Source: Spirochaetia bacterium (GTDB lineage Bacteria > Spirochaetota > Spirochaetia > Treponematales > Treponemataceae). Taken from it: a DNA stretch of 8,955 bases. The stretch is taken from positions 1-8,955 of the forward strand of contig CAAGIS010000016.1 of assembly GCA_900769985.1 (NCBI GenBank). The letters are read 5' to 3'. Made by a program: the position numbers and the translations under genes. This document shows positions 4,375 through 8,955 of this stretch, piece by piece; position 1 is the stretch's first letter; each line of letters opens with the position of its first letter. The notes under the pieces were generated by a model that did not search any database, was not told the origin of the DNA, and worked only from the letters and a program-made list of their open reading frames with translations.

Positions 4375-7143
4375 ATGAAAGCAATTGAATTAGAAAAAGC
4401 ATATAATCCAAAAGAATTTGAAGACAGAATTTACAATCAGTGGGAATCTTCGGGTTGTTTTAAACCTTCAAGCGATGAAAAATCTCCTTGTCATGAAAAA
4501 TATATAAAAAACTGTACATGCAGTGAATGTGCAAAAACTTCTGGCTATTATTCTGTTGTAATTCCTCCTCCAAATGTTACAGGTGTTCTTCACATGGGGC
4601 ACGGGCTTAACAATGTTCTTCAGGATATTGAAGTCCGCTATCACAGAATGAGGGGCGACAATACTTTATGGGTAACTGGAACTGACCACGCCGGAATTGC
4701 AACTCAGAATGTCGTTGAAAGGCAGCTTAAAAAAGAAGGAAAGACGCGAAATGATTTGGGGCGCGAAAAATTTCTTGAACGCACATGGCAGGTTAAAAAT
4801 GCCCATCACGATATTATCGTAAAGCAGCAGAAAAAACTTGGAAATTCGACTGACTGGGACAGGGAGCGCTTTACAATGGACGAAGGGCTTTCTAAGGCTG
4901 TCCGGGATGTTTTTGTTACGCTTTATGAACGGGGTCTTATTTATAAAGGTCAGTATCTTGTAAACTGGTGTCCGCGTTGTGGAACTGCTTTGGCAGATGA
5001 TGAAGTTGAACATACAGACACTCAAGGGGCAATGTATCACATTTACTACGAATTTGCAGATGGTCCTGCTCCTTGCGGTTCAACAAGAATAGAAATTGCA
5101 ACAACGCGTCCTGAAACTCTTTTAGGTGATACTGCTGTTGCTGTAAATCCTTCAGATGAAAGATATAAATCTATTGTCGGAAAAAAATTAAAACTTCCGC
5201 TTACAGACAGAACTATTCCGATTATCGCTGACAGTTATGTTGATAAAGAATTTGGAACCGGAATGGTAAAAATTACTCCTGCACACGACCCGAACGACTG
5301 GCAGGTAGGTCAAAGAAATAATCTTGAAGTCATAAATATTTTAAATGCAGACGGAACTTTAAACGAAAACTGTCCTGAAAAATACCGGGGCCTTACATGT
5401 CAGAAGGCAAGAACTCTTATAATAGAAGATTTAAAAGAACTGGGGCTTTTTAAAGAAGAAGAAAAAATTACTCACAGTGTAGGGCACTGCTATAGATGTA
5501 ATACTGTTGTTGAACCTTATCTTTCTTACCAGTGGTTTGTAAAAATGAAGCCGCTTGCAGAAAAAGCTTTAAAGGCATGGAAAGACGGTGAAATTCAGTT
5601 CTTCCCACGCAAATGGGAAAATACTTACGAGCACTGGCTTACGACGATTCGCGACTGGTGTATAAGCCGTCAGCTTTGGTGGGGACACAGAATTCCTGTA
5701 TGGTACTGCGATTCCTGCGGAAAAATGATTGTAAGCCGCGAAGAACCTTCAAAATGTCCTGAATGTTCAGCGTCAAAAGATAAACTTCGCCAGGATCCTG
5801 ATGTTCTTGATACTTGGTTTTCATCATGGCTTTGGCCGTTCAGCACTTTAGGATGGCCTGAAAAAACTAGTGATTTTGAAAAATTCTTCCCGACTTCAAC
5901 ATTGGTAACTGCTTACGACATTATTTTCTTCTGGGTAAGCAGAATGATTATGGCGTCTCTGGAATTTACTGGAAAAGTTCCGTTCCACGATATTTATATT
6001 CACGGTCTTGTACGCGATAAACAGGGACGGAAAATGTCTAAAACGCTCGGTAACGGAATCGACCCGCTTGAAATAATCGACATTTACGGTTCTGACGCTT
6101 TAAAATTTACGCTTTCGTTCATGTGTGCACAAGGTCAGGATATTTTAATCGACAAAGATTCTTTTAAACTTGGAAGTCGTTTCTGCAATAAAGTCTGGAA
6201 TGCAAGCCGCTATATTCTTGGAAATCTTGAAGGCCGCACTTTGATTCCTGTTTCTGATTCGGATTTAACTGAACTTGACAAATGGATTTACGCACGACTT
6301 AATAATGCCGTAAAAATTAACCGTGAAGCCCTTGAAAGTTACAGATACAATGATGCTGCAAGTGCAATTATGGAATATTTCTGGAATGAATTCTGTGACT
6401 GGTATGTAGAAGCTACAAAATTAAGTTTCTGGCACGGAGACGAACACGAAAAAGACAGGGCTGTTTCAGTTCTTTTAAATGTTCTTGAAGAATCTTTGCG
6501 TCTTTTGCATCCGTTTATTCCGTTTGTTACAGAAGAAATTTATTCAAAACTTCCGCTTTCATTGATTGTCGAAAATAGAAAAAAATCTGGCGAATGTAAA
6601 ATTATTTCTGATTCAGATTATTCTTCTATGCTTATAAACGCGCCTTTCCCAGCTTTTATAGCTGAAAGGGATAATAAAAATGTTCAGGAAAGGTTTGCAC
6701 TTTTAAAAGACCTTATCACTAAAGTGAGGGCTTTAAGGGCAGAATGTGGTCTTGATCCTGCAAGTAAAATAAATATTGCAGTTCTTCTGTCTGAAAATTC
6801 TTATGCTCAGGTTTGTCTTGAAAAAGTCGATATGATAAAACTTCTTGCAGGTTGTGCAAATGTTGACTTTGTAGAAGAAAAGCCTTCAAGTTCAGTTGGA
6901 ACAGTTGGTTCTGGCTTTGAGGCGTTTATTCTTATCGATGGCTCAATTAATAAAGAGCAGCTTCTTTCACGCTTTAAAAAAGAAATTGAAACTGAAAGCG
7001 GCTGGGTTAAAAAAAGCGAAGCAAAACTTTCAGGCAATTTTGCAAAACATGCTCCAAAAGAAGTTGTAGATGCTGAAATTGCAAAAATGGAAGAAAGCAA
7101 ACGCAAAATTGAAAAACTTAAGTCGTATATAGAATGTCTCTAA
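4375..7143 (+). CDS. valS: Valyl-tRNA synthetase
   Basis: A class I aminoacyl-tRNA synthetase of 922 aa that charges tRNA-Val and edits mischarged threonine. In order: a YNPKEFEDRIYNQWE N-terminus; the catalytic core with PPPNVTG and the HIGH-type motif HMGHG (73-77); NWCPRCGTAL (198-206), the usual start of the insertion region; the CP1 editing domain with TTRPETLLGDTAV (243-255) and GTGMVKITPAHDPNDW (295-310); the second half of the core with RDWCISRQLWWGHRIPVW, a zinc-ribbon-like pair (C445/C448 with C461/C464) and YDIIFFWVSRM (514-524); and KMSKT (553-557). A helical anticodon-binding domain and the C-terminal coiled-coil tRNA-binding arm (about 863-922) follow. Just before PPPNVTG there is a Cys-rich insertion (C39, C47, C49, C52) where most homologues have a shorter linker. 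The start is fixed by the conserved N-terminus despite the absent Shine-Dalgarno. No clear terminator follows, so it may read into the next gene 64 nt away. Confidence 0.98.
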   Translation: MKAIELEKAYNPKEFEDRIYNQWESSGCFKPSSDEKSPCHEKYIKNCTCSECAKTSGYYSVVIPPPNVTGVLHMGHGLNNVLQDIEVRYHRMRGDNTLWVTGTDHAGIATQNVVERQLKKEGKTRNDLGREKFLERTWQVKNAHHDIIVKQQKKLGNSTDWDRERFTMDEGLSKAVRDVFVTLYERGLIYKGQYLVNWCPRCGTALADDEVEHTDTQGAMYHIYYEFADGPAPCGSTRIEIATTRPETLLGDTAVAVNPSDERYKSIVGKKLKLPLTDRTIPIIADSYVDKEFGTGMVKITPAHDPNDWQVGQRNNLEVINILNADGTLNENCPEKYRGLTCQKARTLIIEDLKELGLFKEEEKITHSVGHCYRCNTVVEPYLSYQWFVKMKPLAEKALKAWKDGEIQFFPRKWENTYEHWLTTIRDWCISRQLWWGHRIPVWYCDSCGKMIVSREEPSKCPECSASKDKLRQDPDVLDTWFSSWLWPFSTLGWPEKTSDFEKFFPTSTLVTAYDIIFFWVSRMIMASLEFTGKVPFHDIYIHGLVRDKQGRKMSKTLGNGIDPLEIIDIYGSDALKFTLSFMCAQGQDILIDKDSFKLGSRFCNKVWNASRYILGNLEGRTLIPVSDSDLTELDKWIYARLNNAVKINREALESYRYNDAASAIMEYFWNEFCDWYVEATKLSFWHGDEHEKDRAVSVLLNVLEESLRLLHPFIPFVTEEIYSKLPLSLIVENRKKSGECKIISDSDYSSMLINAPFPAFIAERDNKNVQERFALLKDLITKVRALRAECGLDPASKINIAVLLSENSYAQVCLEKVDMIKLLAGCANVDFVEEKPSSSVGTVGSGFEAFILIDGSINKEQLLSRFKKEIETESGWVKKSEAKLSGNFAKHAPKEVVDAEIAKMEESKRKIEKLKSYIECL

Positions 7144-7197
7144 AAATTTGTCTTTATAGATTTTAGTTTTTTTATTTTATAAGCAATATTTTCAATT

Positions 7198-7202
7198 GGA
7201 GG
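7198..7202 (+). promoter_or_regulatory. Shine-Dalgarno that fixes the start of the HD hydrolase gene
   Basis: GGAGG lies 5 nt before ATG at 7208. An in-frame TTG at 7196 overlaps this motif and cannot be the start, so the protein is 206 aa, not 210. Confidence 0.9.
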
Positions 7203-7207
7203 CGTAT

Positions 7208-7828
7208 ATGGCAAAACCTAAGTATGAAATGAAGTCTGAAAAACCAGACAAGATGGACGAAGCTCAGATGCTTCAGCTTAAAAACATTTTTCTTGCTCCT
7301 TATATGCAGCTTGCAACTGAACTTATTGGAAAAGCCCGGCATGCCGGTGGAAATATGTTTCGTCATCAGATGGACACGATGGCAATTTTAATAGACTACG
7401 GTTATATTGACCCGGTTTTGTTAAAAGCCTCTGTCTGTCATGACTGCGTTGAAGATATCCCTGATTTTGATAAAAACAGAATTCTTGTAAATGACGACGG
7501 TGAAGAAGTTTTAAATCTTGTCCTCGAAGTTTCAAGGAAACAAGGCGAATCAAAAGAAGCGTTTCTTCAGCGTATAATAGATTCAGGAAGTCAGAAAGCA
7601 AAAATTTTAAAATGTGCAGACAGAATCAGTAATATGATTTCACTGGGATTTGTAACTGACCCCAAATTTATTGAACGCTATTGCGATGAAACTGAATATT
7701 ATATCCTTCCTATGGCACTTGAAATCGATTATAACATGTATCAGGAATTAATAAATCTTATCATAACAAGAAGGCGTTATCTTGAAGACGGCGGATATTT
7801 TGACAGCCGAACAAAGGTAAGCTCATAA
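7208..7828 (+). CDS. Single-domain RelA/SpoT-type HD hydrolase (probable small alarmone hydrolase)
   Basis: A 206-aa metal-dependent HD-superfamily protein. Its motif order matches the (p)ppGpp hydrolase domain of RelA/SpoT enzymes and the stand-alone MESH1-like small hydrolases: ARHAGGNMFRHQ with R44, H45 and H53; the HD pair H78-D79 followed by ED (E82, D83) in CHDCVEDIPDF; an EEVLNLVLEVSRK helix that parallels the LVxGVTK segment; and KILKCADRISNM with D138, R139 and N142. There is no synthetase, TGS or ACT domain, so it would only degrade substrate: removal of the 3'-pyrophosphate from (p)ppGpp is the expected reaction, in the cytoplasm with Mn2+. Another nucleotide could be the real substrate. 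It starts 64 nt after valS with no strong terminator or promoter between, so co-transcription is likely. Confidence 0.78.
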   Translation: MAKPKYEMKSEKPDKMDEAQMLQLKNIFLAPYMQLATELIGKARHAGGNMFRHQMDTMAILIDYGYIDPVLLKASVCHDCVEDIPDFDKNRILVNDDGEEVLNLVLEVSRKQGESKEAFLQRIIDSGSQKAKILKCADRISNMISLGFVTDPKFIERYCDETEYYILPMALEIDYNMYQELINLIITRRRYLEDGGYFDSRTKVSS

Positions 7829-7858
7829 TCGTGAAATTAGATTTTTTTCAAATTTTTT

Positions 7859-7876
7859 AAATTAGTAGACTAATTT
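7859..7876. promoter_or_regulatory. 18-bp palindrome upstream of gapA (operator-like)
   Basis: AAATTAGT-AG-ACTAATTT is a perfect inverted repeat with a 2-bp centre, 55 bp before the gapA ATG and about 30 bp after the preceding stop. Possible -10 boxes lie downstream (TATTAT 7886-7891, TATAGT 7895-7900), so the palindrome would sit near -35. As RNA it is a weak all-A/T stem, so a protein-binding site is more likely than a terminator. No -35 match is convincing. Confidence 0.4.
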
Positions 7877-7918
7877 TTGTAAATTTATTATCTTTATAGT
7901 AAATAAAATTTTTAATTT

Positions 7919-7923
7919 AGGAG
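7919..7923 (+). promoter_or_regulatory. Shine-Dalgarno of gapA
   Basis: AGGAG sits 7 nt before the ATG at 7931. This strong site contrasts with the absence of one in front of valS. Confidence 0.85.
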
Positions 7924-7930
7924 TTATTCC

Positions 7931-8955
7931 ATGGCAGTTAGAGTTGCTATTAATGGTTTTGGCCGTATTGGTCGTTTGGCTTTCCGTCAGATGTTCGAAG
8001 CTGATGGTTATGAAGTTGTTGCTATCAACGATTTGACAAGCCCAAAAATGCTTGCTCACCTTTTAAAGTATGACACAGCACAGGGTGGATTCATGGGTCG
8101 CATCGGTGAAGGAAAACACACTGTAGAAGCTACAGAAGATTCTATCATCGTTGATGGAAAAGAAATCAAAATTTCTGCTGAAAAAGACGCAGCTAACTGT
8201 CCATGGGCAGCTAACAAAGTTGATGTAGTTCTTGAATGTACAGGTTTCTACTGTGCAAAAGATAAGGCTGCAGCTCACATTACAGCTGGTGCTAAAAAAG
8301 TTGTAATTTCAGCTCCTGCTGGAAATGATCTTCCAACAATCGTTTACAATGTAAACCACAAAACTCTTACAAAGAACGACAACATCATTTCTGCTGCTTC
8401 TTGTACAACAAACTGTTTGGCTCCAATGGCTAAAGCTTTGAATGATTATGCTCCAATCGCTTCTGGTATCATGTCTACAATCCATGCTTACACAGGAGAC
8501 CAGATGATTCTTGACGGTCCACAGAGAAAAGGTGACCTCCGCCGCTCACGCGCAGGTGCTCAGAACATCGTTCCAAACTCAACAGGTGCTGCTAAGGCTA
8601 TCGGTCTTGTAATTCCTGAATTAAACGGAAAACTTATCGGTTCTGCTCAGCGTGTTCCAACACCTACAGGATCTACAACAATTCTTACTGCTGTTGTAAA
8701 AGGCAAAGATGTAACAAAAGAAGGAATCAACGCTGCAATGAAAGCTGCCGCTACAGAAAGCTTTGGTTACAACGAAGACGAAATCGTTTCTTCTGACGTT
8801 ATCGGTATGAAATTCGGTTCTTTGTTCGATGCTACACAGACAATGGTATCAAAGATCGACGACGATACATATCAGGTACAGGTTGTTTCTTGGTACGATA
8901 ACGAAAACAGCTACACTAGCCAGATGGTTAGAACAATTAAGTACTTTGCAGAAAA
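7931..8955 (+). CDS. gapA: Glyceraldehyde-3-phosphate dehydrogenase (3' end just outside window)
   Basis: 341 codons are present and the frame is still open at the last base; homologues are about 335-350 aa, so only a few residues are missing. The enzyme converts glyceraldehyde 3-phosphate, phosphate and NAD+ to 1,3-bisphosphoglycerate in glycolysis. The N-terminal Rossmann motif INGFGRIGR spans residues 7-15. AIND places an aspartate at residue 34, which favours NAD+ over NADP+. The active-site segment SAASCTTNC has the catalytic cysteine at 158, and STIHAYT supplies the general-base histidine at 185. DLRRSRAGAQNIVPNSTGAA (202-221) and WYDNENSYTSQM near the C-terminus are also characteristic. 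Codon use is visibly more selective than in the neighbours (TTC, AAC, ATC, GCT preferred), as expected for a highly expressed gene. A strong Shine-Dalgarno and a palindrome lie upstream. Confidence 0.97.
   Translation, partial: MAVRVAINGFGRIGRLAFRQMFEADGYEVVAINDLTSPKMLAHLLKYDTAQGGFMGRIGEGKHTVEATEDSIIVDGKEIKISAEKDAANCPWAANKVDVVLECTGFYCAKDKAAAHITAGAKKVVISAPAGNDLPTIVYNVNHKTLTKNDNIISAASCTTNCLAPMAKALNDYAPIASGIMSTIHAYTGDQMILDGPQRKGDLRRSRAGAQNIVPNSTGAAKAIGLVIPELNGKLIGSAQRVPTPTGSTTILTAVVKGKDVTKEGINAAMKAAATESFGYNEDEIVSSDVIGMKFGSLFDATQTMVSKIDDDTYQVQVVSWYDNENSYTSQMVRTIKYFAE

Noticed and set aside
7144..7207. Terminator between valS and the HD hydrolase gene
   Set aside because: The gap is T-rich, but only about 5-bp A/T stems can form, which is too weak to call.
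7862..8278. Two minus-strand ORFs (65 and 71 aa) over the gapA 5' region
   Set aside because: They are antisense shadows of the strongly conserved GAPDH coding frame.

Overview
The window looks like chromosomal DNA of a spirochaete, most likely a Treponema-type organism. The clues are AT-rich coding with AAA/GAA/CTT-heavy codons, a short spirochaete-style lipoprotein, tRNA genes that do not encode CCA, and ordinary sigma-70 promoters of the TTGA-(16/17)-TATA type. This assignment rests on gene style only; no 16S or similar marker is present. No phage, transposase, integrase or CRISPR gene is visible.

Layout. Positions 1-891 (+) hold the C-terminal half of dihydroxy-acid dehydratase (ilvD), closed by a strong bidirectional terminator. 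Facing it at 975-1571 (-) is an unrecognised 198-aa lipoprotein. It has an exact-consensus promoter and a leader of about 130 nt that can form three hairpins. Next is an Mrp/ApbC-type Fe-S carrier ATPase at 1755-2573 (-). A divergent tRNA-Asp(GTC) follows at 2767-2840 with its own promoter and terminator. From 2883 to 3481 lies a gene-poor tract with a split, decayed tRNA-Pro-like remnant and an intact tRNA-Pro(CGG) at 3044-3116. After the tRNA come two tandem 182-bp units plus a 19-bp stub, each starting with the last 18 nt of that tRNA. A histidine phosphatase (3488-4081, -) and valS (4375-7143, +) diverge around a palindromic intergenic element (about 4145-4287). Downstream of valS are a single-domain RelA/SpoT-type HD hydrolase (7208-7828, +) and a nearly complete gapA (7931-8955, +) running off the window.

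The genes are mostly housekeeping: branched-chain amino acid synthesis, Fe-S cluster delivery, valine charging, glycolysis and probably alarmone turnover. Nothing ties them into one pathway, although valS and the alarmone-hydrolase-like gene are close enough to be co-transcribed.

The parts most worth a second look are non-coding. First, the tRNA-Pro-anchored 182-bp tandem repeats have GC-rich hairpins with CAGGA(G/C) loops and 18 GGA triplets over about 300 nt, which resembles a CsrA-sponge RNA. Second, the same repeat carries an inverted copy of the tRNA-Pro T-arm. Third, valS and the phosphatase gene both have a -10 box only 8-9 nt before ATG and no Shine-Dalgarno, so both look leaderless. 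Fourth, the lipoprotein gene has a structured leader. All functional readings of these are inference from sequence.
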